A DNA stretch of 64,000 nucleotides from Yersinia pekkanenii (GTDB lineage: Bacteria; Pseudomonadota; Gammaproteobacteria; Enterobacterales; Enterobacteriaceae): NCBI RefSeq assembly GCF_001152565.1, contig NZ_CQAZ01000003.1, positions 62,001-126,000 on the forward strand, read 5' to 3'. The notes beneath the pieces are model-generated. The model searched no databases, had not been told where the DNA came from, and worked only from the letters and a program-made list of their open reading frames with translations. The position numbers and the translations under genes are program-made. Below, one piece after another: positions 23,003 through 33,326 of the stretch. The first letter of the stretch is position 1; each line of letters opens with the position of its first letter.

Positions 23003-23971
23003 GTGGCACAGGATTATACTGTTGAACAACTGAACTATGGCCGTAGAGTTTATGACTTTATGCGCTGGGATAACGTCGCTTTCGGCATCTCGTTGCTGTT
23101 GTTGGTGGCATCCATTACGGTTATCTCCGTTAAAGGGTTCAACTGGGGTCTGGACTTCACCGGTGGTACGGTGATTGAAATTAACCTGGAAAACCCTGCG
23201 GATCTGGATCAACTGCGCGACACGCTGGAAAAGGCCGGTTTTGAATCGCCAATCCTGCAGAACTTTGGTAGCACCCGTGATGTTATGGTCCGTATGCCAC
23301 CGGCAACCGGGACTGCCGGGCAGGAATTGGGCAATAAAATCATTTCGGTTATCAATGAGTCAGTGGACAAAAATGCATCGGTAAAACGCATCGAATTCGT
23401 CGGGCCAAGTGTGGGCAGTGATTTAGCCCAGGCCGGTGGTATGGCGTTATTGGTCGCGTTGCTGAGTATTCTGGTTTATGTCGGTTTCCGTTTTGAATGG
23501 CGTCTGGCGCTGGGGGCGGTTATTGCTCTGGCCCATGACGTGGTCATTACCATGGGGATCTTGTCGTTGTTCCATATTGAGATTGATCTGACCATCATCG
23601 CTTCATTGATGTCGGTTATCGGTTACTCACTCAACGACAGTATCGTAGTATCAGACCGTATTCGTGAGAACTTCCGCAAGATTCGACGCGGTACGCCTTA
23701 CGAAATCATGAACGTGTCACTGACCCAGACCTTAAGCCGTACCATTATGACCTCTGCAACTACGCTGATGGTGGTATTGATGCTGTTTATCTTCGGTGGT
23801 GCGATGCTGCAAGGCTTCTCACTGACGATGTTGATCGGTGTTTCCATCGGTACTGTTTCATCCATTTACGTTGCGTCCGCGCTGGCGTTGAAACTGGGTA
23901 TGAAACGTGAGCATATGTTGCAGCAGAAAGTTGAGAAAGAAGGCGCAGATCAGCCTTCGATCCTGCCTTAG
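23003..23971 (+). CDS. secF: Protein translocase subunit SecF
   Basis: Partner of SecD, 322 aa with six membrane helices. GTG start preceded by GAGGAG that overlaps the secD stop region, 10 bp after secD; upstream in-frame codons are secD sequence in another frame. Motifs: [31 protein letters not shown], and the terminal MKREHMLQQ. Confidence 0.97.
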   Translation: MAQDYTVEQLNYGRRVYDFMRWDNVAFGISLLLLVASITVISVKGFNWGLDFTGGTVIEINLENPADLDQLRDTLEKAGFESPILQNFGSTRDVMVRMPPATGTAGQELGNKIISVINESVDKNASVKRIEFVGPSVGSDLAQAGGMALLVALLSILVYVGFRFEWRLALGAVIALAHDVVITMGILSLFHIEIDLTIIASLMSVIGYSLNDSIVVSDRIRENFRKIRRGTPYEIMNVSLTQTLSRTIMTSATTLMVVLMLFIFGGAMLQGFSLTMLIGVSIGTVSSIYVASALALKLGMKREHMLQQKVEKEGADQPSILP

Positions 23972-23999
23972 ATTGGTTGTAAGCGATAGGCTGTAAGAT

Positions 24000-24038
24000 A
24001 AAACCCTGATACTGGTATAGCCGGTATCAGGGTTTTTT
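24000..24038 (+). terminator. Terminator after secF
   Basis: Sixteen-bp stem AAAACCCTGATACTGG with CCGGTATCAGGGTTTT (one G-U pair), 5-nt loop, then a T run. It ends the queA-to-secF group. Confidence 0.92.
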
Positions 24039-24330
24039 GTTGGCACATAGATGACTTTATTAATTAATTTACCGCAGTCAAAAAATTACCGAGTTACTTT
24101 TCCTATTCAATTTTTGTTTAAATATACTTATTAATCTTAGATGATGCATTTATTATGTAAATATATTTTTTATTTAAATTAATATGGTGAATTTAATAAG
24201 GATAATAAATTATAGATCTTGTTTTTTTAGGCTAAATCGATTTAATTCGATAGCTGATGGTTTAACTATCCACTATTGTTTATGGGTGATGTTTATTGAT
24301 GATAAATAACCTTTAATAATCGGAGGGATA
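24039..24330. promoter_or_regulatory. AT-rich upstream region of the orphan gene
   Basis: 292 bp of strikingly AT-rich DNA with no ORF of note and many TATAAT-like hexamers, so no single promoter can be chosen. CGGAGGGA (ribosome site) precedes the ATG at 24331. Such composition is typical of H-NS-bound, acquired DNA (inference). Confidence 0.5.
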
Positions 24331-25506
24331 ATGCGTGATATCGGAGTTTCTGGTAATTATCTTTATGTTTCCACCATTGATGATGGTGTTGATTTAAAAG
24401 AAATTCAGGTTGAAAAGTATGGTGAGGTATTTAGTAATATTAGAGATGAAGTTCGTTGTATTTTTAATAAGGTGGAAAGTAATTATAGGATTAAAAATAG
24501 TTCGGATTTCTATTTGTGTAAGGCCAAGTTAGAAAATAGTGGGAAAGAATGTGATTATATATATGAGTTAAATAATTACATGTCAGTGAAGGGTGTGAAG
24601 TGTGACGAAATAGCTAAATTAATTAGCGCAGCGAGTGATTCTGCCATTAATGAACACTATGAGTTGAAGGGAATAAAAAATGGAGGGTTTAAATTAATTG
24701 ATAAAAAAGAGATAAGCTCAGAGGCTATGTCTTTGCTAACTAGTGAGAAAGGTATGGTTTTATATAATGATGGGAAGGTTAAGGAAAGTATGATTAAAAA
24801 GATAGATTATGAAAAGAATAAAGTCATACTAGATAGCGTTAAAAATGAAATTAACACTGATGATGATAAATATCTCCATTTAAAATATAGCGATATACTG
24901 TCTGAAAAATTAGTCGATATGTGTAGTGATAACCGAGTTTTTAAATGGGAAGGTATAAGTAATATAAAGGAAAGGATTAATGCACTGTCTGTCAAAGATG
25001 AAGTTTCCAAAATAAATGATTTGAATGTTTTAACTGTTTACGACGAAAAATTAAAAGAGGTTAATCAGTTACTGTTGGACAAGATCTTGTTAAAAGTAAA
25101 ATCATGCGCAGTAAATATAGGTCAAAAGGGAGATGAGGGTAAAACTAAAGATAATGTCAATGCCACTCTTCTTATTGGATTGGCAATCATGGAATTAGAT
25201 ACCCCAAAGTCAAGTATCGGCACGCGGTTGGCTAACATTATTGCCGCGTTCCTATTTCCGGATTTATTTGAATGTCGGCAGCAGAAAAAGGAGCAACTCT
25301 ATGAAGATCTCTCTCAGTTATCAGATTTGATACCGCTATCAAAAGATGAAAGCAATAAAAATAGCAATTTGGTAGATTCAGACCGATTTTATGACATAGT
25401 CCATCATTTATTACTTCGTGCTACACCGGTTCAATACCCTTTCGACCCTCTCAATATTTTATCCTCGGATAGGATAATTTGGCAGCGGTTCATCAAGGAG
25501 TGGTAA
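24331..25506 (+). CDS. AT-rich orphan protein of unknown function
   Basis: A 391-aa protein I do not recognise. It has a strong ribosome site, an intact frame and no signal peptide or clear membrane helix; it is Lys/Asp/Glu/Asn/Ile/Ser-rich over residues 1-270. Composition is not uniform: bases 24841-24900 have 14 G+C of 60, whereas 25201-25260 have 31 of 60, so the last 110 codons look more host-like. The C-terminal part has LLIGLAIMELDTPKSSIGTR, FLFPDLFECRQQKKEQLYED and the ending SSDRIIWQRFIKEW. It occupies the secF-nrdR gap where E. coli has yajD, tsx and yajI. No mobility gene is nearby. It could be an acquired effector, surface or defence protein; nothing in the sequence decides this. 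Confidence 0.8.
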   Translation: MRDIGVSGNYLYVSTIDDGVDLKEIQVEKYGEVFSNIRDEVRCIFNKVESNYRIKNSSDFYLCKAKLENSGKECDYIYELNNYMSVKGVKCDEIAKLISAASDSAINEHYELKGIKNGGFKLIDKKEISSEAMSLLTSEKGMVLYNDGKVKESMIKKIDYEKNKVILDSVKNEINTDDDKYLHLKYSDILSEKLVDMCSDNRVFKWEGISNIKERINALSVKDEVSKINDLNVLTVYDEKLKEVNQLLLDKILLKVKSCAVNIGQKGDEGKTKDNVNATLLIGLAIMELDTPKSSIGTRLANIIAAFLFPDLFECRQQKKEQLYEDLSQLSDLIPLSKDESNKNSNLVDSDRFYDIVHHLLLRATPVQYPFDPLNILSSDRIIWQRFIKEW

Positions 25507-25603
25507 ATCCTTGCAGAAATTAAACGGTTACTTCTGGCCTTTGTTGTCGCCGCAGTTCGCGGTAAACTGTCGCTAAATTTAAGCTCACCCATCAGGAAGC
25601 GCT

Positions 25604-26053
25604 ATGCATTGCCCTTTTTGTGCCGCTGTGGATACTAAAGTCATTGACTCCCGTCTGGTGAGTGATGGTTCGCAAGTGCGCCGTCGCCGCCAGTGTTTAG
25701 ATTGTAATGAACGCTTTACCACTTTTGAAGTGGCTGAACTGGTGTTGCCGCGCGTCATTAAAAGTGATGAGGTACGCGAGCCCTTCAATGAAGATAAATT
25801 GCGTCGGGGTATGCTAAAAGCATTAGAAAAACGGCCAGTGAGTTCTGATGACGTCGAAATAGCAATAAGTCATATCAAATCCCAGTTACGTGCGACTGGC
25901 GAACGCGAAGTACCGACCAAAATGGTCGGTAACCTGGTAATGGAAGCACTAAAGCGCCTGGATAAAGTTGCCTATATTCGCTTTGCCTCGGTGTATCGCA
26001 GCTTTGAAGATATTCGCGAATTCGGCGAAGAAATTGCCCGTTTGCAAGATTAA
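25604..26053 (+). CDS. nrdR: Transcriptional repressor NrdR
   Basis: Zinc-ribbon/ATP-cone regulator of ribonucleotide reductase operons; 149 aa as in E. coli. Zinc ribbon Cys3-x2-Cys6 and CLDC near 31-34, then the ATP cone from about 49 ([22 protein letters not shown]). Heads the nrdR-ribD-ribH-nusB-thiL-pgpA run. Confidence 0.97.
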   Translation: MHCPFCAAVDTKVIDSRLVSDGSQVRRRRQCLDCNERFTTFEVAELVLPRVIKSDEVREPFNEDKLRRGMLKALEKRPVSSDDVEIAISHIKSQLRATGEREVPTKMVGNLVMEALKRLDKVAYIRFASVYRSFEDIREFGEEIARLQD

Positions 26054-26126
26054 TCAGCATATTTTCGTTGTCAGAGCATCCTTTATCACAACGTCAAATA
26101 TCGCAGTATAAAAACTAAGGAAAGCC

Positions 26127-27236
26127 ATGCAGCCCGATGAATTCTATATGGCCCGCGCCTTTGAATTGGCGCGGCTGGGGCGCTTTACCACCTCACCTAA
26201 TCCTAATGTCGGCTGTGTTTTGGTCCGTAATGGCGAGATTGTCGGTGAAGGCTATCACCTGCGCGCAGGGGAACCGCATGCCGAGGTGCATGCGTTACAT
26301 ATGGCGGGTGATAAAGCTCAGGGGGCAACGGCCTATGTCACACTTGAGCCATGTAGCCACCATGGTCGCACGCCTCCGTGTGCTGATGCGTTGGTTGCTG
26401 CCGGTGTGACGCGAGTGGTTGCTGCGATGCAGGATCCGAACCCACAAGTTGCCGGGCGCGGCCTATATAAATTGAAGCAAGCCGGTATCGCCGTCGACCA
26501 CGGTTTCATGCTGGCCGAGGCCGAGGCGATTAACCTTGGGTTCCTGAAACGGATGCGTACCGGTTTCCCTTATCTGCAATTAAAAATGGCTGCATCGCTG
26601 GATGGCCGCACGGCGATGGCTTCGGGCGAAAGCCAGTGGATTACCTCGCCGCAGGCGCGTCAGGATGTGCAACGCTTTCGGGCTGAGAGCTCGGCCATTC
26701 TCAGTACCAGTGCCACTGTATTGACGGATGATCCTTCGCTTACGGTGCGCTGGTCGGCGTTAGATGCTGAAACTCAAGCCTTGTATCCTCAGCATAGGCT
26801 GCGTCAGCCGATTCGGATTATATTGGATAGCTATAATCGCGTGACGCCGCAACACAAAGTGACACAACAAGATGGCCCATGCTGGTTGGCTCGTGTTGAG
26901 GCCGATAAGCAACCATGGCCTGCCAATGTCGAACAATTATTACTCCCTCGCCATGGTAATGGTGTGGATTTGGTATTATTGATGATGCAACTGGGCAAAC
27001 GGCAAATTAACTCGGTTTGGGTTGAAGCCGGGCCGCAACTGGCGGGGGCATTGTTACAGGCGGGTGTGGTTGATGAGTTACTTCTGTATATCGCACCAAA
27101 ACTGTTGGGCAGCGATGCCCGTGGGTTATGCCAGTTGGCTGGTTTAACGGACTTGTCGCAAGCTCCTGAGTTTGTATTCAGTGATGTGCGTCAAGTGGGG
27201 CCAGATCTACGATTACGGTTGAAACCGAAGTATTAG
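26127..27236 (+). CDS. ribD: Bifunctional riboflavin deaminase/reductase RibD
   Basis: Second and third steps of riboflavin synthesis. 369 aa. N-terminal deaminase with zinc motif HAEVHAL and [12 protein letters not shown]-terminal reductase from about 145 ([16 protein letters not shown]), with [23 protein letters not shown] precedes the ATG. Confidence 0.97.
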   Translation: MQPDEFYMARAFELARLGRFTTSPNPNVGCVLVRNGEIVGEGYHLRAGEPHAEVHALHMAGDKAQGATAYVTLEPCSHHGRTPPCADALVAAGVTRVVAAMQDPNPQVAGRGLYKLKQAGIAVDHGFMLAEAEAINLGFLKRMRTGFPYLQLKMAASLDGRTAMASGESQWITSPQARQDVQRFRAESSAILSTSATVLTDDPSLTVRWSALDAETQALYPQHRLRQPIRIILDSYNRVTPQHKVTQQDGPCWLARVEADKQPWPANVEQLLLPRHGNGVDLVLLMMQLGKRQINSVWVEAGPQLAGALLQAGVVDELLLYIAPKLLGSDARGLCQLAGLTDLSQAPEFVFSDVRQVGPDLRLRLKPKY

Positions 27237-27361
27237 TCGCAGGGGTTACCTCTGTTAATCACCATCTTGCCAGCCGTTTTACAAATGCGCAGGGGCGGGA
27301 CGTGAAAGAATATGATAGAATCCGCCCCCCTGCGGGGTATGAACCCATATTGAGGAAAGCT

Positions 27362-27832
27362 ATGAACGTTATCGAAGGTGTTGTTGCTACTCCTAATGCC
27401 CGCGTGGCGATTGCGATTGCGCGCTTTAACAACTTTATCAACGACAGCCTGCTGGATGGTGCAATTGATGCCCTGAAGCGCATTGGTCAGGTATCTGATG
27501 ACAACATTACGGTTGTTTGGGTGCCGGGTGCCTATGAGCTACCGCTGGTTGCCAATGTTTTAGCAAAAACAGATCGTTACGATGCGGTAATTGCGCTGGG
27601 TACGGTCATCCGTGGGGGGACTGCGCACTTTGAATATGTTGCTGGTGAAGCGAGTTCTGGTTTGGCAAGTGTAGCCATGAACAGCGATATCCCGGTAGCG
27701 TTTGGTGTGCTGACCACAGAAAGTATTGAGCAGGCAATTGAGCGTGCCGGTACTAAAGCAGGGAATAAAGGTGCAGAAGCTGCCCTGACCGCGCTTGAAA
27801 TGATTAATGTAATCAAAGCTATTAAAGGCTGA
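27362..27832 (+). CDS. ribH: 6,7-dimethyl-8-ribityllumazine synthase
   Basis: Penultimate step of riboflavin synthesis (called ribE in E. coli). 156 aa from [23 protein letters not shown], preceded by GAGGAAAG; the longer frame upstream is not conserved. Motifs: [25 protein letters not shown] and the C-terminal [12 protein letters not shown]. Confidence 0.96.
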   Translation: MNVIEGVVATPNARVAIAIARFNNFINDSLLDGAIDALKRIGQVSDDNITVVWVPGAYELPLVANVLAKTDRYDAVIALGTVIRGGTAHFEYVAGEASSGLASVAMNSDIPVAFGVLTTESIEQAIERAGTKAGNKGAEAALTALEMINVIKAIKG

Positions 27833-27857
27833 ATTTAGTTAAGTTAAGGGGAATTCC

Positions 27858-28274
27858 GTGAAACCTGCTGCTCGTCGCCGCGCTCGTGAGTGCGCTGTTC
27901 AAGCGCTTTACTCTTGGCAGTTGTCTAAAAACGACATCGCTGATGTTGAATTACAGTTCCTGTCGGAGCAGGATGTCAAAGATGTAGACATCTCCTATTT
28001 TCGCGAATTGCTGTCCGGAGTTGCCGTCCACGCAACCTCTCTGGATGCGCTAATGGCGCCTTTTCTTTCCCGCCAGCTCGAAGAATTAGGTCAGGTTGAA
28101 AGAGCTATTCTGCGTATTGCGCTGTTTGAGCTAAGCAAACGTGAAGATGTCCCTTATAAAGTGGCAATCAATGAAGCTATCGAACTGGCCAAAACTTTCG
28201 GCGCGGAAGATAGCCATAAATTCGTAAACGGGGTACTGGATAAGGTCGCTCCGACGGTACGTAAGAAAAAATAA
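27858..28274 (+). CDS. nusB: Transcription antitermination factor NusB
   Basis: Binds boxA RNA together with S10 in rRNA antitermination. 138 aa, GTG start ([19 protein letters not shown]) after AAGGGGA; all-helical fold with [31 protein letters not shown]. 25 bp after ribH. Confidence 0.97.
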   Translation: MKPAARRRARECAVQALYSWQLSKNDIADVELQFLSEQDVKDVDISYFRELLSGVAVHATSLDALMAPFLSRQLEELGQVERAILRIALFELSKREDVPYKVAINEAIELAKTFGAEDSHKFVNGVLDKVAPTVRKKK

Positions 28275-28297
28275 TTTTGTTACAGTAACTATTTGAT

Positions 28298-28320
28298 TTA
28301 AGGCCGGCTTCCGGCCTTAA
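28298..28320 (+). terminator. Hairpin between nusB and thiL
   Basis: Perfect 10-bp stem TTAAGGCCGG/CCGGCCTTAA with a 3-nt loop, but no T run follows; may attenuate rather than end transcription. Confidence 0.4.
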
Positions 28321-28353
28321 TCATATATCGGTTAACATTTCTGGAATTGTATT

Positions 28354-29343
28354 ATGGCATGTGGCGAATTTGACCTCATTGCCCGCTACTTTGACCGGTT
28401 CAGAAGTAATCGCCGGGATGTAGAGCTGGGTATTGGAGACGACTGCGCACTTCTTACAGTGGCAGAGAAACAGCTGTTGGCCATCAGTACGGATACACTG
28501 GTGTCGGGTGTTCATTTCCTACCGGATATCGATCCGGCCGATCTTGGTTACAAATCTTTAGCGGTAAACCTGAGCGATTTAGCTGCAATGGGTGCCGATC
28601 CTGCTTGGTTATCTCTCGCTTTAACCCTACCAAATGTCAATGAAGACTGGCTACAGGCCTTCAGTGATAGCTTATTTGATCAGCTTAATTATTACGGCAT
28701 GCAACTGATTGGTGGTGATACTACCCGTGGGCCACTGAGTCTGACTCTCACGATTCAAGGCTTGGTACCGGAAGGGCGGGCATTGACTCGTGCTGGCGCG
28801 CGCATTGGTGACTGGATCTACGTCACGGGTACATTAGGGGATAGCGCTGCGGGCCTGGCTATTTTGCAGAATAAGTTGCGGGTTGATAATGAAACTGACC
28901 GGGCGGCGTTAATTCAACGTCATTTACGGCCACAACCCCGCGTTTTACAAGGGCAGGCGTTGCGCATGCTTGCCAGCTCTGCCATTGATATCTCCGATGG
29001 GTTGATTTCCGATCTACAACATATCCTGAAAGCCAGTCATTGTGGTGCACGGATTGAATTGGATGCATTGCCGTATTCTGATGCGTTAAAACGCCAGGTT
29101 GATACTGAGCAAGCATTGCGCTGGGCGTTGAGCGGCGGTGAAGACTATGAACTGTGCTTTACCGTACCAGAGATAAACCGTGGTGCTCTGGACGTTGCGC
29201 TCAGTAATACCGGAGCCGACTATACTTGTATTGGTCAGATTGGTCCGCAATCGGAAGGGGTTAAATTCCTCCGTGAAGGTCAAGTGGTAAAGTTGGATTT
29301 CCGTGGTTTCGACCACTTCTCAACAGGTAATTCCCATGGATGA
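28354..29343 (+). CDS. thiL: Thiamine-monophosphate kinase ThiL
   Basis: Phosphorylates thiamine monophosphate to the active pyrophosphate. 329 aa; PurM-like ATP-binding fold with [32 protein letters not shown] and the C-terminal [14 protein letters not shown]. Its last 8 bases overlap pgpA. Confidence 0.97.
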   Translation: MACGEFDLIARYFDRFRSNRRDVELGIGDDCALLTVAEKQLLAISTDTLVSGVHFLPDIDPADLGYKSLAVNLSDLAAMGADPAWLSLALTLPNVNEDWLQAFSDSLFDQLNYYGMQLIGGDTTRGPLSLTLTIQGLVPEGRALTRAGARIGDWIYVTGTLGDSAAGLAILQNKLRVDNETDRAALIQRHLRPQPRVLQGQALRMLASSAIDISDGLISDLQHILKASHCGARIELDALPYSDALKRQVDTEQALRWALSGGEDYELCFTVPEINRGALDVALSNTGADYTCIGQIGPQSEGVKFLREGQVVKLDFRGFDHFSTGNSHG

Positions 29344-29833
29344 AGCCAAACGTCGTTTGCGGTTATCTAACCCCTGGCACTTGTTGGCAACTGGCTTTGG
29401 CAGCGGTTTATCTCCATGGGCGCCCGGCACTATGGGCTCTATTGCCGCCATTCCATTTTGGCTATTATTAATTCAACTGCCATGGCAACTTTATTCCCTG
29501 GTGGTGATGTTCAGCATCTGTATTGGTGTTTACATTTGTCATCGTACTGCCAAAGATATGCAAGTTCATGACCACGGCAGTATTGTCTGGGATGAATTTG
29601 TCGGAATGTGGATTACCTTAATGGCATTGCCAGTGAATGATTGGCAATGGGTTGCTGCCGGTTTTGTGGTATTCCGCATTTTTGATATCTGGAAGCCTTG
29701 GCCGATTCGCTGGTTTGATCGCAACGTCCACGGTGGAATGGGGATCATGATTGATGACATTATTGCCGGGGTTATTGCGGCCGCGATTATATTTGTCATC
29801 GGGCATTACTGGCCAATCGATTTGTTCTACTGA
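29336..29833 (+). CDS. pgpA: Phosphatidylglycerophosphatase A
   Basis: Inner-membrane phosphatase making phosphatidylglycerol. 165 aa from [20 protein letters not shown]; an in-frame start at 29303 inside thiL would add 11 residues. Motifs [16 protein letters not shown] and [15 protein letters not shown], with C-terminal helices. The stop codon is the first bases of an ERIC, so the repeat sits at the very end of the gene. Confidence 0.96.
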   Translation: MDEAKRRLRLSNPWHLLATGFGSGLSPWAPGTMGSIAAIPFWLLLIQLPWQLYSLVVMFSICIGVYICHRTAKDMQVHDHGSIVWDEFVGMWITLMALPVNDWQWVAAGFVVFRIFDIWKPWPIRWFDRNVHGGMGIMIDDIIAGVIAAAIIFVIGHYWPIDLFY

Positions 29834-29958
29834 TACCCGTCATCTTTCAAGTTGCAGGTGTGTTGGTTGCGTTCGTTTACCCGAATCACTGACCCATGTC
29901 AGCTCATCGGGATGCACTTACTTGCCGCCTTCCTGCAGCTTGAAATCTATAGGGTATA
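29833..29958. repeat. ERIC element, copy 1 of tandem array
   Basis: A 126-bp imperfect palindrome: left end ATACCCGTCATCTTTCAAG, right end CTTGAAATCTATAGGGTAT, centre CTGACCCATGTCAG, with TTGCCGCCTTCCTGCAGC in the right arm. Length and core match the 127-bp enterobacterial ERIC family. It starts at the pgpA stop codon. Confidence 0.92.
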
Positions 29959-30101
29959 TGTTGGGTCATCTTTCAAGTTGCAGGTGTGTTGGCTGCGTTC
30001 GTTTACCCGAATCACTGACGACCCGTTGGCCTTAAAATAAATAGACTCATCGGGATGCACTTACTTGCCGCCTTCCTGCAGCTTGAAATCTATAGGGTAT
30101 A
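29959..30101. repeat. ERIC element, copy 2, with altered centre
   Basis: Nearly identical to copy 1 in both arms, but the central segment between CACTGAC and CTCATCGGG is replaced by a longer unrelated stretch (about 30004-30049, containing ACCCGTTGGCCTTAAAATAA). The unit is 143 bp and loses the central palindrome. Confidence 0.9.
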
Positions 30102-30129
30102 TGTTGGGTCATCTTTCAAGTTGCAGGTG
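30102..30129. repeat. Third, truncated ERIC copy
   Basis: Repeats the left end GGGTCATCTTTCAAGTTGCA and then diverges into unrelated sequence after GGTG. Confidence 0.85.
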
Positions 30130-30136
30130 AAATTCG

Positions 30137-30213
30137 AACCAAGGGAAACACTCCGTTCGGATTGTAGTGGCGCTAGCCACCGGAGCGGCTGTAGGAGTGG
30201 TCGCCCTTGGCTC
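30137..30213. repeat. Nested inverted repeat downstream of dxs
   Basis: CCAAGGGAAACACTCC (30139-30154) pairs with GGAGTGGTCGCCCTTGG (30194-30210), enclosing CTCCG/CGGAG and GTGGC/GCCAC. It lies between the ERIC array and the dxs stop; it may end dxs transcription or be a repeat family of its own. GGCTGTAG-nn-GTGGTCGC (30187-30204) recurs at 62275. Confidence 0.6.
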
Positions 30214-30232
30214 ACAGTGTTATCTGTCTGAG

Positions 30233-32092
30233 TTACTCCAGCCACGCTTCAATCTGACGCTGTATTCCCGCCGCATCTAAACCAAATTCAGCGCGCATTT
30301 CATCTTGTTCACCTTGCGGAACAAAATGGTCTGGCAAACCGAGATTCAATACCGGCACTAACTGCCGTTTTGCCATCAGTAACTCATTCACACCGCTGCC
30401 TGCGCCGCCCATAATGGCGTTTTCTTCTACAGTGACCAATACCTCATGGCTGGCCGCCAGTTCCAGTATCAACTCTTCATCTAATGGTTTAACGAAACGC
30501 ATATCCACCAATGTGGCATTAAGGTTATCGGCGACAAGCTGCACCTGAGCCAGTAAAGTACCAAAGCATAAGATGGCAACCTTTTCACCTTCGCGGCGTA
30601 CCACGCCTTTGCCGATCGGCATTATATCCAGTGGTTCCAGCACCGCGCCTGTGCCATTGCCACGTGGGTAACGCACTGCCGCAGGCCCGTTATGGTGATA
30701 ACCGGTGTGCAGCATTTGACGGCATTGATTCTCATCGCTTGGGGTCATAATGACCATATTTGGAATACAACGCATAAACGAGAGATCAAATGCGCCCTGA
30801 TGAGTTTGGCCATCTGCGCCAACCAGGCCGCCACGGTCAATAGCAAACAGAACGGGCAGATTCTGGATGGCAACATCATGAATCAACTGGTCATAGGCCC
30901 GTTGCAGGAAGGTTGAGTAGATGGCAACTATTGGCTTGTAACCACCAATCGCCAAACCTGCGGCAAAGGTCACTGCATGCTGCTCTGCGATAGCGACATC
31001 AAAATATTGTTGCGGATATTCACGAGAAAAACGCACCATGCCTGAACCTTCACGCATGGCTGGAGTCACCGCCATTAACTGACTGTCTTTGGCAGCAGTT
31101 TCACATAACCATTCGCCAAAGATTTTGGAATAGGTGGGTAAGCCACTCACGCTTTTCGGCAATGTGCCAGAGACGGGGTCAAATTTGGGTACTGCGTGCC
31201 AGCCGATGGGATCTTTTTCAGCCGGTGCATAACCTTTGCCCTTTTTGGTCATAATGTGCAGGAGTTGCGGGCCTTTCAGGCTGCGCATATTTTTCAGCGT
31301 TTGTGTCAATGCTTGTACATCGTGGCCATCAATCGGCCCGATATAGTTAAAACCCAGTTCTTCAAATAGGGTACTCGGTACCACCATCCCTTTCAGGTGC
31401 TCTTCGGTCCGTTTCAGCAGGTCTTTAATCGGGGGCAAGCCAGAAAACGCTTTTTTGCCACCTTCACGCAGGGTGGCATAGAGTTTGCCGGATAATAACT
31501 GGGCCAAATGATTATTCAGACCACCGACGTTTTCAGAGATAGACATCTCGTTATCGTTAAGGATAACCAGCATATCTGAGTGAATATCACCCGCATGATT
31601 CATCGCTTCGAAAGCCATACCCGCAGTAATAGCACCGTCACCAATGACACAAACTGTACGCCGCCCTTTACCTTCTCGTTCCGCAGCAACCGCCATACCT
31701 AAGCCAGCACTGATTGACGTTGAGGAATGGCCGACCGAAAGCACATCGTATTCACTCTCACCGCGCCAAGGGAAAGGATGCAAACCATCTTTCTGGCGAA
31801 TAGTGCCGATCTGTTCACGACGACCGGTCAATATTTTGTGCGGATAAGCCTGATGACCTACGTCCCACACCAGGCTATCAAAAGGTGTGTTGTAGACGTA
31901 ATGTAACGCGACAGTTAGCTCGACTACCCCCAGTCCGGAAGCAAAATGCCCACTGGATCGGCTGACAGACGCGAGTAGATACTGCCGCAGTTCATCACAT
32001 AACTTCGGCAGGCTTTCTTTCGGCAACATGCGCAGTTCTTCAGGATTCTGTGCAAGTGCCAGTGTCGGGTATTTGGCTATATCAAGACTCAT
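30233..32092 (-). CDS. dxs: 1-deoxy-D-xylulose-5-phosphate synthase
   Basis: Thiamine-diphosphate enzyme for the first step of the MEP isoprenoid pathway. 619 aa (E. coli 620). Motifs: [17 protein letters not shown], the ThDP motif [15 protein letters not shown] to LNDNEMSIS, the transketolase Glu in [15 protein letters not shown], and YPRGNGTG. Last gene of xseB-ispA-dxs; ispA ends 54 bp upstream. Confidence 0.97.
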   Translation of the reverse strand: MSLDIAKYPTLALAQNPEELRMLPKESLPKLCDELRQYLLASVSRSSGHFASGLGVVELTVALHYVYNTPFDSLVWDVGHQAYPHKILTGRREQIGTIRQKDGLHPFPWRGESEYDVLSVGHSSTSISAGLGMAVAAEREGKGRRTVCVIGDGAITAGMAFEAMNHAGDIHSDMLVILNDNEMSISENVGGLNNHLAQLLSGKLYATLREGGKKAFSGLPPIKDLLKRTEEHLKGMVVPSTLFEELGFNYIGPIDGHDVQALTQTLKNMRSLKGPQLLHIMTKKGKGYAPAEKDPIGWHAVPKFDPVSGTLPKSVSGLPTYSKIFGEWLCETAAKDSQLMAVTPAMREGSGMVRFSREYPQQYFDVAIAEQHAVTFAAGLAIGGYKPIVAIYSTFLQRAYDQLIHDVAIQNLPVLFAIDRGGLVGADGQTHQGAFDLSFMRCIPNMVIMTPSDENQCRQMLHTGYHHNGPAAVRYPRGNGTGAVLEPLDIMPIGKGVVRREGEKVAILCFGTLLAQVQLVADNLNATLVDMRFVKPLDEELILELAASHEVLVTVEENAIMGGAGSGVNELLMAKRQLVPVLNLGLPDHFVPQGEQDEMRAEFGLDAAGIQRQIEAWLE

Positions 32093-32146
32093 TCGATGCT
32101 CATATCAAAAGTGGGTATATCTGCGTTTATTAGCGCCAGTATATTT

Positions 32147-33067
32147 CTAATTATCACGCTCAATAATAAAACAGGCTAACGCCTGCAATGGCGCAGTGTT
32201 ATAGGATTGCTCCGACAAGGCATTCAGGGCGCTGAGCGCTTCCTGATAAAGATCCATTGCTTTGGTTTTGGCGCAATCGAGCCCCAACAGTGCCGGATAA
32301 GTACTCTTCCCGAGTTGCTGGTCTGATCCCTGACGTTTACCAATGGTAGCTGTATCGCCGATAACGTCTAAGATATCGTCCTGAACCTGAAAGGCCAGGC
32401 CGATGGCTTCACTGTAACGATCAAGTAACGGCAGTGCTTCGCGCCCCCGCTCACCGGCTGCCAGTGCGCCAAGACGAACCGCTGCTCGGATTAAGGCGCC
32501 GGTTTTATGGCGATGGATCTGTTCAAGACTGGCCAGTGAGATCTGGCGTGTTTCGGCTGCCAGATCCAGAGCCTGACCACCACACATCCCCGCGACACCA
32601 CTGGCCTTAGCCAACTCAGCAATCATTGACAGACGATCTTTATCTGCCACATCAGGCATCTTTGCTTCAGCCAGAATAGAGAAAGCCAACGTTTGCAGCG
32701 CATCACCGGCCAAAATGGCATTGGCCTCACCAAATTTAACATGGCAAGTAGGCTGCCCACGGCGCAAATCATCGTCATCCATGGCCGGCAGATCATCATG
32801 AATCAATGAATAGGCATGGATACATTCAATTGCAGCCGCAGGCGGATTTAAATTGGTGAGTGACAGGCCAAACATTTGACCGGTGGCATACACCAGATAA
32901 GGGCGCAGCCGCTTACCGCCGAGCACCGCACCATAACGCATGGCTTCGACTAACTCACTGTTACCAAACGGTAAAGGCGCGATAAAGTCCAGTAAGACCT
33001 GATTGACCCGTTGCTGATATGCGGCAAGCTGCCGGCTAAAATCAACTGATGAGTAGGCGTTAGACAT
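32147..33067 (-). CDS. ispA: Farnesyl diphosphate synthase
   Basis: Prenyltransferase that makes farnesyl diphosphate. 306 aa (E. coli 299). First Asp-rich motif LIHDDLPAMDDDDLRRG, second FQVQDDILDVIGD, plus GGKRLRPYLVYA. The gap to xseB is 4 bp, so the two are coupled. The N terminus is somewhat longer than in E. coli. Confidence 0.97.
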   Translation of the reverse strand: MSNAYSSVDFSRQLAAYQQRVNQVLLDFIAPLPFGNSELVEAMRYGAVLGGKRLRPYLVYATGQMFGLSLTNLNPPAAAIECIHAYSLIHDDLPAMDDDDLRRGQPTCHVKFGEANAILAGDALQTLAFSILAEAKMPDVADKDRLSMIAELAKASGVAGMCGGQALDLAAETRQISLASLEQIHRHKTGALIRAAVRLGALAAGERGREALPLLDRYSEAIGLAFQVQDDILDVIGDTATIGKRQGSDQQLGKSTYPALLGLDCAKTKAMDLYQEALSALNALSEQSYNTAPLQALACFIIERDN

Positions 33068-33071
33068 AAGG

Positions 33072-33326
33072 CTACTCAGTATCTGGAGTGAAAGGGACTA
33101 ATGGCGCATCCACATCGTCGCTCAAAAGAACCTGCACTCGCTGTTCAGCTTGCAGCAAGGTCTGTTGCCCACAACGGGCCAACTGCACGCCCCGTTCAAA
33201 CTCATTTAACGCCTCTTCTAGCGGGAGCTCACCGGACTCCAGACGAATAACAATTTGTTCCAGTTCGCTGAGTGATGTCTCAAAACTGGCTGCTTTGGTT
33301 TCAGGTGATGCGGCTTTTTTCGGCAT
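33072..33326 (-). CDS. xseB: Exonuclease VII small subunit
   Basis: 84-aa helical subunit of the single-strand exonuclease VII; family core [40 protein letters not shown]. The acidic C-terminal tail [13 protein letters not shown] is variable in the family. First gene of the minus-strand operon, divergent from thiI. Confidence 0.96.
   Translation of the reverse strand: MPKKAASPETKAASFETSLSELEQIVIRLESGELPLEEALNEFERGVQLARCGQQTLLQAEQRVQVLLSDDVDAPLVPFTPDTE

Noticed and set aside
27237-27361. FMN riboswitch before ribH
   Set aside because: The gap is only 125 bp and lacks the conserved FMN-aptamer pattern; in enterobacteria that element precedes ribB.
29751-30040. ORFs of 94 and 62 codons with repeated SFTRITD-like peptides
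   Set aside because: They translate the tandem ERIC arms; the peptide repeat only reflects the DNA repeat.
29833-30129. CRISPR array
   Set aside because: Repeat units are 126-143 bp, palindromic and directly joined, with no spacers and no cas genes.
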